Positions 10,308 through 24,801 of a stretch of DNA of 64,000 nucleotides are shown in pieces. The translations under genes and the position numbers were made by a program. This stretch comes from Pseudomonas monteilii (lineage in GTDB: Bacteria; Pseudomonadota; Gammaproteobacteria; Pseudomonadales; Pseudomonadaceae): NCBI GenBank assembly GCA_001534745.1, contig CP013997.1, forward strand, positions 434,001-498,000. The letters are read 5' to 3'. Each line of letters starts with the position of its first letter. Within the stretch, counting starts at the first letter, position 1. The notes under the pieces were generated by a model, which saw only the letters and a program-made list of their open reading frames with translations, did no database searches and was not told the DNA's origin.

Positions 10308-10841
10308 ATGTCTCGCGTCGCTAAGAACCCCGTTAAGCTGCCCTCCGGCGTCGAAGTCAAATTCGCCGGCCAGCAGCTTTCGGTGAAGGGTGCCAAGGGC
10401 ACTCTCGAACTGAACGTTCACTCCTCTGTTGAAGTGACCGAAGAAAGTGGCGAAGTACGTTTCGCTGCCCGCAACGGTGACCAGCAAGCTCGTGCCATGG
10501 CCGGTACCACCCGTGCCCTGGTCAACAACATGGTCCAAGGCGTCAGCCAAGGCTTCGAGCGCAAGCTCCAGCTGGTCGGTGTTGGTTACAAGGCACAGGC
10601 CAAGGGCAACATCCTGAACCTGGCTCTGGGCTTCTCGCATCCAGTGGATTACGAACTGCCAGCAGGTATCACCGCTGAAACCCCAAGCCAGACCGACATC
10701 CTGATCAAGGGTATCGACAAGCAGCTGGTGGGTCAGGTGGCCGCTGAAATCCGCGATTTCCGTCCGCCAGAGCCTTACAAAGGCAAGGGTGTGCGTTACG
10801 CGGACGAAGTAGTCCGTCGTAAAGAAGCCAAGAAGAAGTAG
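10308..10841 (+). CDS. rplF: 50S ribosomal protein L6
   Basis: Large-subunit protein near the sarcin-ricin loop, built of two similar domains. It is 177 aa, with [16 protein letters not shown] at the N-terminus and the diagnostic [16 protein letters not shown] near the C-terminus. It lies 12 bp after rpsH and 10 bp before rplR. Confidence 0.98.
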   Translation: MSRVAKNPVKLPSGVEVKFAGQQLSVKGAKGTLELNVHSSVEVTEESGEVRFAARNGDQQARAMAGTTRALVNNMVQGVSQGFERKLQLVGVGYKAQAKGNILNLALGFSHPVDYELPAGITAETPSQTDILIKGIDKQLVGQVAAEIRDFRPPEPYKGKGVRYADEVVRRKEAKKK

Positions 10842-10851
10842 GGCCTAGCAA

Positions 10852-11202
10852 ATGACCGACAAAAAAGTTACTCGACTGCGTCGCGCTCGCAAAGCACGCC
10901 TGAAAATGCACGAACTCGAAGTCGTGCGTCTCTGCGTGTTCCGCTCCTCGCAGCACATCTACGCCCAGGTCATTTCGGCCGACGGCAGCAAGGTTCTGGC
11001 AAGCGCCTCGACCTTGGACAAAGACCTGCGTGATGGTGCCACTGGCAACATCGATGCGGCCACTAAGGTTGGCAAGCTGGTAGCCGAGCGCGCGAAAGCC
11101 GCTGGCGTTTCTCAAGTTGCTTTCGACCGTTCTGGCTTCAAGTACCACGGCCGCGTCAAGGCGCTGGCTGATGCTGCTCGTGAAGGCGGGCTGGAGTTCT
11201 AA
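10852..11202 (+). CDS. rplR: 50S ribosomal protein L18
   Basis: 5S rRNA-binding protein that acts with L5. It is 116 aa with a strongly basic N-terminus ([15 protein letters not shown]), the motif [16 protein letters not shown] and the closing [20 protein letters not shown]. Three bases separate it from rpsE. Confidence 0.98.
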   Translation: MTDKKVTRLRRARKARLKMHELEVVRLCVFRSSQHIYAQVISADGSKVLASASTLDKDLRDGATGNIDAATKVGKLVAERAKAAGVSQVAFDRSGFKYHGRVKALADAAREGGLEF

Positions 11203-11205
11203 GTT

Positions 11206-11706
11206 ATGGCAAATAACGACCAAAAGCGCGACGAAGGCTACATCGAGAAGCTGGTTCAAGTTAACCGCGTTGCAAAAACCGTCAAAGGCGGCCGTATCTT
11301 CACCTTCACCGCGCTGACCGTGGTAGGTGATGGCAAGGGCCGCGTCGGCTTCGGCCGTGGCAAATCGCGCGAAGTTCCGGCTGCGATCCAGAAAGCCATG
11401 GAAGCTGCTCGTCGCAACATGATCCAGGTCGACCTGAAGGGCACCACCCTGCAGTACGCCACCAAGTCCGCCCACGGCGCGTCGAAGGTGTACATGCAGC
11501 CTGCCTCCGAAGGTACCGGTATCATCGCCGGTGGCGCGATGCGTGCTGTCCTGGAAGTTGCTGGCGTCCAGAACGTTCTGGCCAAGTGCTACGGTTCGAC
11601 CAACCCAGTGAACGTGGTCTACGCCACCTTCAAGGGTCTGAAAGCCATGCAATCTCCTGAATCCATTGCTGCCAAGCGCGGCAAGACCGTCGAGGAGATC
11701 TTCTGA
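11206..11706 (+). CDS. rpsE: 30S ribosomal protein S5
   Basis: Decoding-fidelity protein at the mRNA entry channel. It is 166 aa, with an N-terminal double-stranded-RNA-binding fold ([36 protein letters not shown]) and the C-terminal [16 protein letters not shown]. This matches sensitive wild-type S5 proteins in general layout; resistance status cannot be judged. Confidence 0.98.
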   Translation: MANNDQKRDEGYIEKLVQVNRVAKTVKGGRIFTFTALTVVGDGKGRVGFGRGKSREVPAAIQKAMEAARRNMIQVDLKGTTLQYATKSAHGASKVYMQPASEGTGIIAGGAMRAVLEVAGVQNVLAKCYGSTNPVNVVYATFKGLKAMQSPESIAAKRGKTVEEIF

Positions 11707-11708
11707 TC

Positions 11709-11885
11709 ATGGCAACCGTCAAAGTAACGCTGATCAAAAGCACCGCAGGTCGCCTGCCCAATCACAAGCTGTGCGTGAAGGGTCTGGGTCTGCGTCGCAT
11801 CGGTCACACTGTAGAAGTCCAGGATACTCCCGAGAACCGCGGGATGATCAACAAGGCTTACTACATGCTGCGCGTCGAGGGTTAA
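11709..11885 (+). CDS. rpmD: 50S ribosomal protein L30
   Basis: Small large-subunit protein of 58 aa, translated here from the ATG at 11709 to the TAA at 11883-11885. It has the family N-terminus [16 protein letters not shown] and the core [19 protein letters not shown]. It lies 2 bp after rpsE and 3 bp before rplO, the standard spc position. Confidence 0.97.
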   Translation: MATVKVTLIKSTAGRLPNHKLCVKGLGLRRIGHTVEVQDTPENRGMINKAYYMLRVEG

Positions 11886-11888
11886 TCG

Positions 11889-12323
11889 ATGAAACTCAAT
11901 GATCTGAGTCCAGCGCCGGGTTCCCGTCGCGAGAAGCATCGTCCGGGCCGTGGTATCGGTAGCGGTTTGGGCAAGACCGGTGGCCGCGGCCACAAAGGTC
12001 AGACCTCCCGTTCCGGTGGCACCATCGCTCCGGGCTTCGAAGGCGGTCAACAGCCGCTGCACCGTCGCCTGCCGAAGTTCGGCTTCGTTTCGCTGAAAGC
12101 CATGGACCGCGCCGAAGTGCGTCTGTCCGAGCTGGCCAAGGTGGAAGGTGACCTGATCACCGTTCAGTCCCTCAAGGACGCGAACGTGATCAACCAGAAC
12201 GTTCAGCGTGTGAAAATCATGCTGTCGGGCGAAGTCACTCGTGCAGTCACCCTCAAGGGTATCGCCGCCACCAAAGGTGCGCGTGCGGCTATCGAAGCAG
12301 CTGGCGGCAAGTTCGAGGAATAA
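11889..12323 (+). CDS. rplO: 50S ribosomal protein L15
   Basis: Late-assembly protein with an extended glycine- and arginine-rich N-terminal tail that threads into 23S rRNA. It is 144 aa, with [42 protein letters not shown] composition at residues 1-38 and [17 protein letters not shown]. Its TAA directly abuts the secY ATG. Confidence 0.98.
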   Translation: MKLNDLSPAPGSRREKHRPGRGIGSGLGKTGGRGHKGQTSRSGGTIAPGFEGGQQPLHRRLPKFGFVSLKAMDRAEVRLSELAKVEGDLITVQSLKDANVINQNVQRVKIMLSGEVTRAVTLKGIAATKGARAAIEAAGGKFEE

Positions 12324-13655
12324 ATGGCTAAGCAAGGTGCTCTCTCTTCGCTCGGTAAGGGCGGGATGTCGGAACTCTGGGCTCGTCTGCGCTTCCTGTT
12401 CCTGGCGATCATCGTCTACCGGATCGGCGCGCACATCCCAGTGCCCGGGATCAATCCTGACCGCCTGGCGGAACTGTTCCGACAGAATGAGGGGACCATT
12501 CTTAGCTTGTTCAACATGTTTTCCGGTGGTGCGCTGGAGCGCATGAGCATCTTTGCACTGGGGATCATGCCGTACATCTCGGCATCGATCATCATGCAGC
12601 TCATGACCGCGGTCAGCCCACAGCTGGAGCAGTTGAAGAAGGAAGGTGAAGCTGGCCGTCGCAAGATCAGCCAGTACACCCGCTACCTCACCGTGATCCT
12701 GGCATTGGTCCAGGCCGCTGGCATGTCCATTGGCCTGGCCAATCAGGGTGTGGCGTTCTCTACGAGCCTCGGCTTCCATTTCGTCGCGGTCGCCACCTTC
12801 GTGGCCGGCGCGATGTTCATGATGTGGCTGGGCGAGCAGATCACCGAGCGCGGTGTGGGCAACGGTATCTCGATGTTGATCTTCGCGGGTATCGTCGCCG
12901 GTCTTCCGAGAGCAATCGGGCAGTCTTTCGAGTCTGCGCGCACAGGCGATATCAACATTTTCGCCCTGGTCGCCATCGGTTTGCTCGCAGTAGCGATCAT
13001 CGGTTTCGTGGTGTTCATCGAGCGTGGTCAGCGGCGGATCGCCGTTCACTATGCCAAGCGTCAGCAGGGCCGCAAGGTCTTCGCTGCGCAGACGAGCCAC
13101 TTGCCGCTCAAGGTGAACATGGCTGGGGTCATCCCGGCCATTTTCGCCAGCAGCATTCTGCTGTTCCCGGCTTCGCTGGGTGCCTGGTTCGGTCAGTCCG
13201 AAGGTATGGGCTGGTTGCAGGACATCTCGCAGTCGATCGCTCCTGGTCAGCCGTTGAACATTCTGCTGTTTAGTGCAGGGATCATCTTCTTCTGCTACTT
13301 CTACACAGCGTTGATGTTCAACCCGAAAGACGTAGCGGAAAACCTGAAGAAGTCCGGTGCCTTTATTCCGGGCATCCGTCCTGGTGAGCAGTCGGCGCGC
13401 TACATTGATGGCGTTCTGACCCGTCTGACCATGTTCGGTGCTCTATACATGACGGCCGTGTGCCTGCTGCCCCAGTTCCTGGTGGTGGCTGCAAACGTTC
13501 CGTTCTACCTTGGCGGGACCTCGTTGCTGATCGTGGTAGTTGTTGTGATGGACTTCATGTCCCAAGTACAATCGCACCTCGTTTCACACCAGTACGAATC
13601 CCTGATGAAGAAAGCCAACCTGAAAGGCTACGGTGGCAGCAGCATGCTGCGCTGA
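12324..13655 (+). CDS. secY: Preprotein translocase subunit SecY
   Basis: Central channel of the SecYEG translocon in the inner membrane. It is 443 aa with ten predicted transmembrane helices. Hallmarks are the N-terminal [20 protein letters not shown], the plug and lateral-gate region, and the cytoplasmic loop [17 protein letters not shown], which contacts SecA and ribosomes. It is encoded with no gap after rplO, as in most proteobacteria, so its expression follows that of the ribosomal proteins. Confidence 0.98.
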
Positions 13656-13683
13656 TAGGCCCCTAAGGTTCGAGGAGTTGGTG

Positions 13684-13800
13684 ATGAAAGTTCGTGCATC
13701 GGTGAAAAAGCTGTGCCGCAACTGCAAGATTATTCGCCGCGAAGGTGTCGTGCGAGTCATCTGCAGCGCGGAGCCGCGTCACAAGCAGCGCCAAGGCTGA
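13684..13800 (+). CDS. rpmJ: 50S ribosomal protein L36, zinc-ribbon type
   Basis: The smallest ribosomal protein, 38 aa, read from the ATG at 13684 to the TGA at 13798-13800. It is the C+ form: Cys11, Cys14, Cys27 and His33 form the zinc ribbon. In many bacteria a cysteine-free paralogue replaces it under zinc starvation; whether one exists cannot be seen here. GAGGAG lies upstream at about 13672. Confidence 0.96.
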
Positions 13801-13817
13801 GTGTGATCCGCGTTACA

Positions 13818-13932
13818 AACCCAGCAGCTAGTGTGCTGCTGGGTTGATTAATCGTTTCTACAGCGATATCATCTTGCGCCCTATTTTCTTGGCTTCCGGG
13901 GCGTAGGTAGCTGTCAACTGGAGTTCCACTGA
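13818..13932 (+). promoter_or_regulatory. rpsM leader: hairpin plus putative S4-binding alpha-operon element
   Basis: The 132-bp rpmJ-rpsM gap has an 11-bp perfect hairpin (13818-13828 / 13835-13845) without a U tract. A second structured stretch (about 13875-13932, with CGCCC and GGGGCG arms) runs up to the rpsM start. In gammaproteobacteria this position holds the S4-binding pseudoknot that autoregulates the alpha operon. Location and the second pairing fit, but the pseudoknot was not verified. Confidence 0.5.
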
Positions 13933-14289
13933 ATGGCCCGTATTGCAGGCGTCAACATTCCAGATAACAAGCACACTGTTATCTCGCTGACCTACATCTA
14001 TGGTGTCGGTCGCACAACTGCGCAGAAAATCTGTGCAGACGCTGGTGTCAACCCAGCCGCGAAGATCAAGGATCTGAGCGACGAGCAAATCGAAACCCTG
14101 CGTGGCGAAGTCGCGAAGTTCACCACCGAAGGTGACCTGCGTCGTGACATCAACATGAAGATCAAGCGCTTGATGGACCTGGGTTGCTACCGCGGCCTGC
14201 GTCATCGTAAAGGTCTGCCGGTTCGCGGTCAGCGCACCAAGACCAACGCACGCACCCGTAAGGGCCCGCGTAAGCCGATCCGCAAGTAA
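13933..14289 (+). CDS. rpsM: 30S ribosomal protein S13
   Basis: Head protein that forms inter-subunit bridges B1a/B1b and contacts P-site tRNA through its basic tail. It is 118 aa, with [14 protein letters not shown], the helix-hairpin-helix [14 protein letters not shown] and the C-terminal [16 protein letters not shown]. It is the first gene of the alpha operon. Confidence 0.98.
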
Positions 14290-14307
14290 CCGCCCGGGAA
14301 TATAGAC

Positions 14308-14697
14308 ATGGCAAAACCTGCTGCTCGTCCTCGTAAAAAAGTCAAAAAGACAGTGGTTGATGGCATCGCCCACATCCATGCGTCTTTCAACAACACCATC
14401 GTGACCATCACCGACCGTCAGGGCAATGCTTTGTCCTGGGCGACCTCCGGTGGTTCGGGTTTCCGTGGTTCGCGCAAATCCACCCCGTTCGCCGCGCAGA
14501 TCGCTGCAGAACGTGCTGGTCAAGCTGCGCTGGAATACGGTCTGAAAAACCTCGACGTCAACGTCAAGGGTCCAGGTCCCGGTCGTGAGTCCGCTGTTCG
14601 TGCACTCAACGGCTGCGGCTACAAGATCGCCAGCATCACCGACGTGACGCCAATCCCGCATAACGGGTGCCGTCCGCCGAAGAAGCGTCGCGTGTAA
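14308..14697 (+). CDS. rpsK: 30S ribosomal protein S11
   Basis: Platform protein that contacts mRNA near the E site. It is 129 aa, with [34 protein letters not shown] and the closing [18 protein letters not shown]. It lies 18 bp after rpsM. Confidence 0.98.
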   Translation: MAKPAARPRKKVKKTVVDGIAHIHASFNNTIVTITDRQGNALSWATSGGSGFRGSRKSTPFAAQIAAERAGQAALEYGLKNLDVNVKGPGPGRESAVRALNGCGYKIASITDVTPIPHNGCRPPKKRRV

Positions 14698-14712
14698 TCA
14701 GGAGACAGATAA

Positions 14713-15333
14713 ATGGCACGTTACATTGGTCCAAAATGCAAACTGTCTCGCCGTGAAGGCACTGACCTGTTCCTGAAGAGCGGCGTTCGCGCTCTGGAAT
14801 CGAAGTGCAACATCGAAGCAGCCCCAGGTGTACACGGCCAGCGCCGTGGCCGTCAGTCCGACTACGGCACCCAGCTGCGCGAGAAACAAAAAGTTCGTCG
14901 TATCTACGGTGTTCTGGAGCGTCAATTCAGCGGTTACTACAAGCTGGCTGCCTCGAAAAAAGGCGCCACCGGCGAGAACCTGCTGCAACTGCTCGAATGC
15001 CGTCTGGATAACGTCGTCTACCGTATGGGCTTCGGTTCGACTCGCGCCGAATCCCGTCAGCTGGTTTCGCACAAGGCGATCAGCGTCAACGGCAAGACCG
15101 TGAACATTCCATCCTACCAAGTTCGTCCGGGTGACGTGGTCGCCGTTCGCGAGAAATCGTCGAACCAGCTGCGCATTGTTCAAGCCCTTGAACTGTGCGC
15201 CCAGCGTGGCCGCGTTGAGTGGGTAGACGTGGATGCTGCCAAGAAGTCGGGCGTTTTCAAGAACGTTCCTGCTCGCAGCGACCTGTCCGCCGACATCAAC
15301 GAAAACCTGATTGTCGAGCTCTACTCCAAGTAA
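14713..15333 (+). CDS. rpsD: 30S ribosomal protein S4
   Basis: Primary 16S rRNA-binding protein and, in E. coli, translational repressor of the alpha operon, which is relevant to the structured leader before rpsM. It is 206 aa. The N-terminus [19 protein letters not shown] has Cys9, with another cysteine at residue 32. The S4 RNA-binding domain covers [20 protein letters not shown]. Confidence 0.98.
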   Translation: MARYIGPKCKLSRREGTDLFLKSGVRALESKCNIEAAPGVHGQRRGRQSDYGTQLREKQKVRRIYGVLERQFSGYYKLAASKKGATGENLLQLLECRLDNVVYRMGFGSTRAESRQLVSHKAISVNGKTVNIPSYQVRPGDVVAVREKSSNQLRIVQALELCAQRGRVEWVDVDAAKKSGVFKNVPARSDLSADINENLIVELYSK

Positions 15334-15355
15334 GGGCTAGAAAATAGGTGCATCC

Positions 15356-16357
15356 ATGCAGATTTCGGTAAATGAGTTCCTGACACCCCGCCACATCGAT
15401 GTGCAGGTTGTCAGTCCAACCCGCGCCAAGATCACGCTCGAGCCTCTCGAGCGTGGTTTCGGCCATACCCTGGGCAACGCGCTGCGCCGCATCCTGTTGT
15501 CCTCCATGCCTGGCTGTGCAGTAGTCGAGGCCGAGATCGATGGCGTACTCCATGAGTACTCCGCGATCGAAGGTGTACAGGAAGACGTCATTGAAATCCT
15601 GTTGAACCTGAAAGGCCTGGCTATCAAACTGCACGGTCGTGACGAAGTTACGCTGACCTTGTCGAAAAAGGGTTCGGGGGTGGTTACCGCTGCCGATATT
15701 CAGCTGGATCACGATGTCGAGATCGTCAATCCCGATCACGTGATCGCGAACCTGGCGTCCAACGGCGCCCTGAACATGAAGCTCACCGTAGCTCGTGGTC
15801 GCGGTTACGAGCCGGCCGATTCCCGTCAGACCGACGAGGATGAAAGCCGCAGCATCGGTCGTCTCCAGTTGGACGCGTCGTTCAGCCCAGTGCGTCGTAT
15901 CGCCTACGTGGTTGAAAACGCCCGTGTCGAACAGCGCACCAACCTGGACAAGCTGGTCATCGATCTTGAGACCAACGGTACCCTGGATCCTGAAGAGGCC
16001 ATCCGTCGTGCCGCGACCATCCTGCAACAGCAGCTCGCTGCGTTCGTCGACCTCAAAGGTGACAGCGAACCGGTGGTTGTCGAGCAGGAAGACGAGATCG
16101 ACCCGATCCTGCTGCGTCCAGTCGACGATCTGGAACTGACCGTACGTTCGGCCAACTGCCTGAAGGCGGAGAACATCTACTACATCGGTGACCTGATCCA
16201 GCGCACCGAAGTCGAGCTGTTGAAAACTCCGAACCTCGGCAAGAAGTCCCTGACCGAAATCAAGGACGTCCTGGCCTCTCGTGGTCTGTCTCTCGGCATG
16301 CGCCTCGACAACTGGCCGCCCGCAAGCCTTAAGAAAGACGACAAGGCGACTGCCTGA
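15356..16357 (+). CDS. rpoA: RNA polymerase alpha subunit
   Basis: Dimerising scaffold of core RNA polymerase, 333 aa. The N-terminal assembly domain (about residues 1-235) contains [21 protein letters not shown] linker leads to the C-terminal domain (about 250-325) with [21 protein letters not shown]. That segment includes the arginine that contacts UP-element DNA and activators in the family. The alpha-operon position between rpsD and rplQ is standard. Confidence 0.99.
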
Positions 16358-16399
16358 TCGTCGTAATCACCGAACGCAGTGTTTGGTAAGGAATGAATC

Positions 16400-16786
16400 A
16401 TGCGTCATCGTAAAAGTGGACGTCACCTGAGCCGTACCAGCTCCCACCGCAAAGCTATGTTCCAGAACATGGCGGTGTCGCTGTTCGAGCACGAGCTGAT
16501 CAAGACTACTCTGCCGAAAGCCAAGGAGCTGCGTCGCGTTGCCGAGCCGCTGATCACCCTGGCCAAGGAAGACAGCGTTGCAAACCGTCGTCTGGCCTTC
16601 GACCGTACCCGTTCGAAGTCTGCCGTAGGCAAGCTGTTCAACGATCTGGGCAAGCGCTACGCTGCCCGTCAGGGTGGCTACCTGCGCATCCTGAAGTGCG
16701 GTTTCCGCGCTGGCGACAACGCGCCTATGGCGTACGTCGAACTGGTTGATCGTCCAGTCGGTGGTGCTGTAGAAGCCGCTGAATAA
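16400..16786 (+). CDS. rplQ: 50S ribosomal protein L17
   Basis: Large-subunit protein near the tunnel exit. It is 128 aa, with [21 protein letters not shown] and [20 protein letters not shown]. It is the last gene of the alpha operon; AAGGAA lies 9 bp before the start and a terminator follows. Confidence 0.98.
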   Translation: MRHRKSGRHLSRTSSHRKAMFQNMAVSLFEHELIKTTLPKAKELRRVAEPLITLAKEDSVANRRLAFDRTRSKSAVGKLFNDLGKRYAARQGGYLRILKCGFRAGDNAPMAYVELVDRPVGGAVEAAE

Positions 16787-16804
16787 GACGTCAGTCTGTT
16801 ACAA

Positions 16805-16832
16805 GGAACCGGGCCCTGTGCCCGGTTTTTTG
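16805..16832 (+). terminator. Intrinsic terminator of the alpha operon
   Basis: An 8-bp stem AACCGGGC / GCCCGGTT (16807-16814 and 16820-16827, loop CCTGT) ends in a T6 run. It closes the ribosomal superoperon 20 bp after rplQ. Confidence 0.93.
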
Positions 16833-16880
16833 TGCGCTAACGAATTGCAAAAATCTATCAGCGATAAAAAATTAATGAAT

Positions 16881-16909
16881 TTGTTCTTGTAGGCCTGCCT
16901 GCAGATACT
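16881..16909 (+). promoter_or_regulatory. Possible katA promoter
   Basis: TTGTTC (16881-16886) and GATACT (16904-16909) are 17 bp apart and 47 bp before katA. The match to consensus is weak. I did not find a convincing OxyR site by eye in this gap. Confidence 0.3.
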
Positions 16910-16956
16910 GTGCCCAAGCCGTCATAGCCGGCACCGTCCGTACAGCAGGAGCCTTC

Positions 16957-18399
<1,443 letters not shown>

Positions 18400-18414
18400 G
18401 TCTAAATGATAAGA

Positions 18415-18442
18415 ATAACCGCCCGCATCCGGGCGGTTTTTC
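18415..18442 (+). terminator. Intrinsic terminator after katA
   Basis: A 9-bp stem AACCGCCCG / CGGGCGGTT (18417-18425 and 18430-18438) is followed by TTTTT. Confidence 0.92.
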
Positions 18443-18559
18443 AATGCATATCACTACCGTTTGCAGGATTTAATCTACGCAATCACGCATTTTTCAGTGA
18501 CCTGAAGCCCGTCCTGGTTCACACTATGCCCATCATTGTCATTGTGGAGTACCAGGGTA

Positions 18560-19024
18560 ATGCAAGGTCACCCGGACGTAATCGATTACCTCAACACGTT
18601 GCTGACGGGCGAACTGGCGGCACGCGATCAATACTTCATCCACTCGCGCATGTACGAAGACTGGGGCTTGAGCAAGCTCTACGAGCGTATCAACCACGAG
18701 ATGGAAGAGGAAACGCAGCACGCCGATGCCCTGATGCGCCGTATCCTGATGCTCGAAGGCACGCCACGCATGCGTGCTGACGACCTCGACATCGGTACGA
18801 CCGTGCCTGAGATGCTGGCTTCTGACCTGCGTCTCGAATACAAGGTGCGTGCAGCGCTCTGCAAAGGGATCGAGCTGTGCGAACTGCACCGTGACTATGT
18901 CAGCCGCGACATCCTGCGGGTGCAGCTGGCCGATACCGAAGAAGACCACGCCTACTGGCTGGAGAAGCAACTGGGGCTGATCAAGTCGATCGGTTTGCAG
19001 AATTACCTGCAATCCCAGCTGTAA
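18560..19024 (+). CDS. ftnA: Bacterial ferritin (formerly bacterioferritin A), non-haem type
   Basis: Iron-storage ferritin of 154 aa that oxidises Fe2+ and stores it as mineral in a 24-mer. The start is the ATG at 18560 ([18 protein letters not shown]); eight extra codons upstream do not match the family. Ferroxidase ligands Glu18, Glu51 and His54 are visible, with further Glu/His in the [12 protein letters not shown] helix. Residue 52, the haem-ligand Met of true bacterioferritins, is Thr, so this should not bind haem. Downstream of katA, as in P. aeruginosa. Confidence 0.95.
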   Translation: MQGHPDVIDYLNTLLTGELAARDQYFIHSRMYEDWGLSKLYERINHEMEEETQHADALMRRILMLEGTPRMRADDLDIGTTVPEMLASDLRLEYKVRAALCKGIELCELHRDYVSRDILRVQLADTEEDHAYWLEKQLGLIKSIGLQNYLQSQL

Positions 19025-19072
19025 TCGTCGCCCTGGACGTTCACGCCGACGCGTAGAGCGGTGTGTGACACG

Positions 19073-19104
19073 AAAGCCGTCGTCCCCAACAGGACGACGG
19101 CTTT
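19073..19104. terminator. Bidirectional terminator between ftnA and uvrA
   Basis: A perfect 13-bp stem (19073-19085 / 19092-19104, loop CCAACA) begins with AAA and ends with TTTT. It can therefore terminate both the convergent ftnA (+) and uvrA (-) transcripts. Confidence 0.9.
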
Positions 19105-19113
19105 TGCGTTTCT

Positions 19114-21948
<2,835 letters not shown>

Positions 21949-21979
21949 TGCGGCCTCGCTTGGCGGGCATAAACGACGA

Positions 21980-22009
21980 AGTATACGGCGCACGGCCATC
22001 ACGCGGCAA
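21980..22009 (-). promoter_or_regulatory. Possible uvrA promoter
   Basis: On the minus strand TTGCCG (22009-22004) lies 18 bp before TATACT (21985-21980), 32 bp ahead of the GTG start. It is a moderate sigma-70 match. Confidence 0.35.
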
Positions 22010-22077
22010 AGCGTCGCGCAGATGCCGTCAAGCTGTCGGACTGATAGAATTCCTGCCGGTTCATATGAGGTTACACC

Positions 22078-23472
22078 ATGCACGACGCTCCCCATGATCG
22101 CATGAGCGGCAGCGAAACCCGCGCTGCCAGCGGCTTGGCCCTTGTCTTCGCCTTCCGTATGCTGGGCATGTTCATGGTGCTGCCGGTCCTGGCCACCTAC
22201 GGCATGGACCTGGCAGGCGCGACGCCCGCCTTGATCGGGCTGGCGATTGGCGCCTATGGCCTGACCCAGGCGGTCCTGCAGATCCCCTTCGGGATGATTT
22301 CCGACCGCATCGGCCGCCGACCGGTCATCTATGCCGGCCTGGTGCTGTTCATCCTCGGCAGCCTGCTGGCGGCCCAGGCCGACTCCATCTGGGGCATCAT
22401 CGCCGGCCGTGTGCTGCAGGGCGCGGGCGCCATCTCGGCGGCGGTCATGGCCCTGCTGTCGGACCTGACCCGCGAGCAGCACCGGACCAAGGCCATGGCC
22501 ATGATCGGCATGAGCATCGGCCTGTCGTTCGCCGTGGCGATGGTGGTCGGCCCGCTGCTGACAGGCGCGTTCGGGCTGTCGGGCCTGTTTCTGGCCACGG
22601 CGGTGCTGGCGGTGGTCGGCATCGGCCTGATCGCCTTCGTCGTCCCGGCGGGCCACAGCGTCCTGCAGCACCGTGAATCCGGCGTGGCTCGCCAAGCCCT
22701 GGGCCCGACCCTGCGCAACCCGGACCTGCTGCGGCTGGACCTGAGCATCTTCATCCTCCATGCCATCCTCATGGCCAGCTTCGTCGTCCTGCCCCTGGCG
22801 TTCGTCGAGCGGGGAGGGCTGCCCAAGGAACAGCACTGGTGGGTGTACCTGACGGCCTTGCTGATCTCATTTTTTGCAATGATCCCGTTCATCATCTACG
22901 GCGAAAAAAAGCGCAAGATGAAGCGTGTGCTGCTCGGCGCGGTCAGTGTCCTGCTGCTGGTGGAGCTGTTCTTCTGGCAGTGGGCTGACAACTTGCGCGG
23001 ACTGGTGACGGGCACCGTGGTATTCTTTACGGCCTTCAACCTGCTGGAGGCGTCGCTGCCTTCGCTGGTCAGCAAGGTATCGCCTGCGGGCGGCAAGGGC
23101 ACGGCCATGGGGGTGTATTCCACCAGTCAGTTCCTCGGTGCCGCCTTGGGCGGCATCATGGGTGGCTGGCTGTTCCAGCACGGTGGCCTGGGGACGGTGT
23201 TCCTCGGTTGCGCAGGGCTCTGCCTGGTCTGGCTGCTCGCGACACTGGGCATGAATGAACCGCCCTACGTGACCAGCCTGCGCCTGCCGTTGTCGCCTGG
23301 CGCGTTGCGCGAGGCCGGATTGACCACGCGCCTGATGGCCGTGCCGGGAGTGACCGATGCCGTAGTGGTAGAGGAAGAAGCTGCCATCTACATCAAACTC
23401 GATACGAAAATTTTGGATCGCGCGACCCTCGAGCGTCTGGTAGACCCGACCTCGACCGCGCGTGAAGCCTAG
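22078..23472 (+). CDS. Major facilitator superfamily transporter, YajR-like with C-terminal YAM domain
   Basis: Inner-membrane proton-coupled exporter of unknown substrate. It is 464 aa with twelve predicted membrane helices from about residue 20 to 400. The MFS motif A is clear ([17 protein letters not shown]). After the last helix there is a soluble tail of about 60 residues ([22 protein letters not shown]) that resembles the ferredoxin-like YAM domain of E. coli YajR. It is divergent from uvrA and 9 bp before ssb, with which it is probably co-transcribed, as in P. aeruginosa. Confidence 0.9.
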   Translation: MHDAPHDRMSGSETRAASGLALVFAFRMLGMFMVLPVLATYGMDLAGATPALIGLAIGAYGLTQAVLQIPFGMISDRIGRRPVIYAGLVLFILGSLLAAQADSIWGIIAGRVLQGAGAISAAVMALLSDLTREQHRTKAMAMIGMSIGLSFAVAMVVGPLLTGAFGLSGLFLATAVLAVVGIGLIAFVVPAGHSVLQHRESGVARQALGPTLRNPDLLRLDLSIFILHAILMASFVVLPLAFVERGGLPKEQHWWVYLTALLISFFAMIPFIIYGEKKRKMKRVLLGAVSVLLLVELFFWQWADNLRGLVTGTVVFFTAFNLLEASLPSLVSKVSPAGGKGTAMGVYSTSQFLGAALGGIMGGWLFQHGGLGTVFLGCAGLCLVWLLATLGMNEPPYVTSLRLPLSPGALREAGLTTRLMAVPGVTDAVVVEEEAAIYIKLDTKILDRATLERLVDPTSTAREA

Positions 23473-23481
23473 GAGAACGTT

Positions 23482-24051
23482 ATGGCCCGTGGGGTTAACA
23501 AAGTCATTCTGGTCGGTACCTGCGGCCAGGATCCCGAAGTCCGCTATCTGCCCAACGGTAACGCCGTGACCAACCTGAGCCTGGCGACCAGCGAGCAGTG
23601 GACCGACAAGCAGTCCGGTCAGAAAGTCGAGCGCACCGAGTGGCACCGCGTTTCCCTGTTCGGCCGTCTGGCCGAGATCGCCGGCGAATACCTGCGCAAG
23701 GGTTCCCAGGTGTACATCGAGGGCAAGCTGCAGACCCGCGAGTGGGAAAAGGACGGTATCAAGCGTTACACCACCGAAATCATCGTCGATATGCAGGGCT
23801 CCATGCAGCTGCTCGGCGGCCGTCAGCAGAACCAGGACGGTGGTGGTCAGTACAACCAGGGTGGCGGTAACCAGGGTGGTGGCAACTACAACCAGGGCCA
23901 GAACCAGGGCGGCAACGAGTACAACCAGGCTCCGCCACGCCAGCAGGCCCAGCGCCCACAGCAGGCGCCACAGCGTCCGCAGCAGCAACCGGCACCCCAG
24001 CAGCAGCCGGCGGCTGATTTCGACAGCTTCGACGACGATATTCCGTTCTGA
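23482..24051 (+). CDS. ssb: Single-stranded DNA-binding protein
   Basis: Protects ssDNA in replication, repair and recombination. It is 189 aa. The N-terminal OB fold (residues 1-112) has [19 protein letters not shown] and [21 protein letters not shown]. The linker (about 113-176) is low-complexity and rich in Gln, Gly, Asn and Pro. The acidic tip DSFDDDIPF is the hub that recruits partner proteins. It is preceded by AGGAG and closed by a terminator. Confidence 0.98.
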   Translation: MARGVNKVILVGTCGQDPEVRYLPNGNAVTNLSLATSEQWTDKQSGQKVERTEWHRVSLFGRLAEIAGEYLRKGSQVYIEGKLQTREWEKDGIKRYTTEIIVDMQGSMQLLGGRQQNQDGGGQYNQGGGNQGGGNYNQGQNQGGNEYNQAPPRQQAQRPQQAPQRPQQQPAPQQQPAADFDSFDDDIPF

Positions 24052-24081
24052 GTCGAACCGTCAGGCAGTGCGCCAGACCAC

Positions 24082-24112
24082 AAACCCGGGGCTCATGCTC
24101 CGGGTTTTTTTA
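24082..24112 (+). terminator. Intrinsic terminator after ssb
   Basis: Stem AAACCCGG / CCGGGTTT (24082-24089 and 24100-24107) followed by a T run, 30 bp after the ssb stop. Confidence 0.9.
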
Positions 24113-24267
24113 TGCCTACCGCGAGTGAATGCGAAAACACCCTGGCGAAAACATGAAGTCGTCCGAAGAAACTTCTTATTTTACTGTAGGGAGCTTCTGA
24201 GCGTGCGCTTAGGTCCCCCACTTGCTGCCGTAATTGCTTAGCATCCAGATTTTCAAGGGAGTGGATC

Positions 24268-24768
24268 ATGCAATCGGAAGATGAGGCCTTCGATCGAATC
24301 GAAGTCAAGCTGGATGCAGTGGTAGGCAAGCACCATATTCCAAGATTTTGCGAACTTTATGCGCTCTATCTTGGCGGTTATAGAAAAAGTGATGCCTACG
24401 TAGGCGGAATCCTGATTGCAGCGGGTGCTGCGATCGCCTTACTGGCTCTGCTTGTACTGGCCTTCGATCCATCAGCGGGCCGCTACTCCCGCTCCGCCGG
24501 TCTCTTCTGGCTCGGGTATGTACGTCTGTATGCAGCGCCCCTCTTTATGGCAGGCGGTGCGCTATTCACCTTGGGCTGTCATCTGTACGCCAATAAACCC
24601 GTGGGGCCCATAGACTTTTTGATGTCGATCTACACACTTACCCCTCCAGAAGGGCAGTTGCCTATGGACAAGTTGCATATTCGGTATGTGGGAGGCGACT
24701 ATTTCATCATAACCGTTGATGAAGAAAACCTGGATACGTGCGCACCCGAGGACCGGCCACCTTCGTGA
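24268..24768 (+). CDS. Hypothetical two-helix membrane protein
   Basis: Not recognised. It is 166 aa. A polar N-terminus of about 42 residues is followed by a hydrophobic helix at about 45-66 (ILIAAGAAIALLALLVLAF) and a second at about 84-106 (YAAPLFMAGGALFTLGC). A soluble tail of about 55 residues ends in acidic and Pro residues. GGGAG precedes the ATG. Base composition is visibly less GC-rich than ssb or the asparaginase gene, which suggests acquisition. It converges with the next gene (33 bp gap), with no terminator between them. Confidence 0.75.
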   Translation: MQSEDEAFDRIEVKLDAVVGKHHIPRFCELYALYLGGYRKSDAYVGGILIAAGAAIALLALLVLAFDPSAGRYSRSAGLFWLGYVRLYAAPLFMAGGALFTLGCHLYANKPVGPIDFLMSIYTLTPPEGQLPMDKLHIRYVGGDYFIITVDEENLDTCAPEDRPPS

Positions 24769-24801
24769 TTGGCTGTGCGTACAGGGACTAACATGGCGTA
24801 A

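Noticed and set aside
21949..22077. SOS (LexA) box in front of uvrA
   Set aside because: No CTGT-N8-ACAG or close variant was found on either strand.
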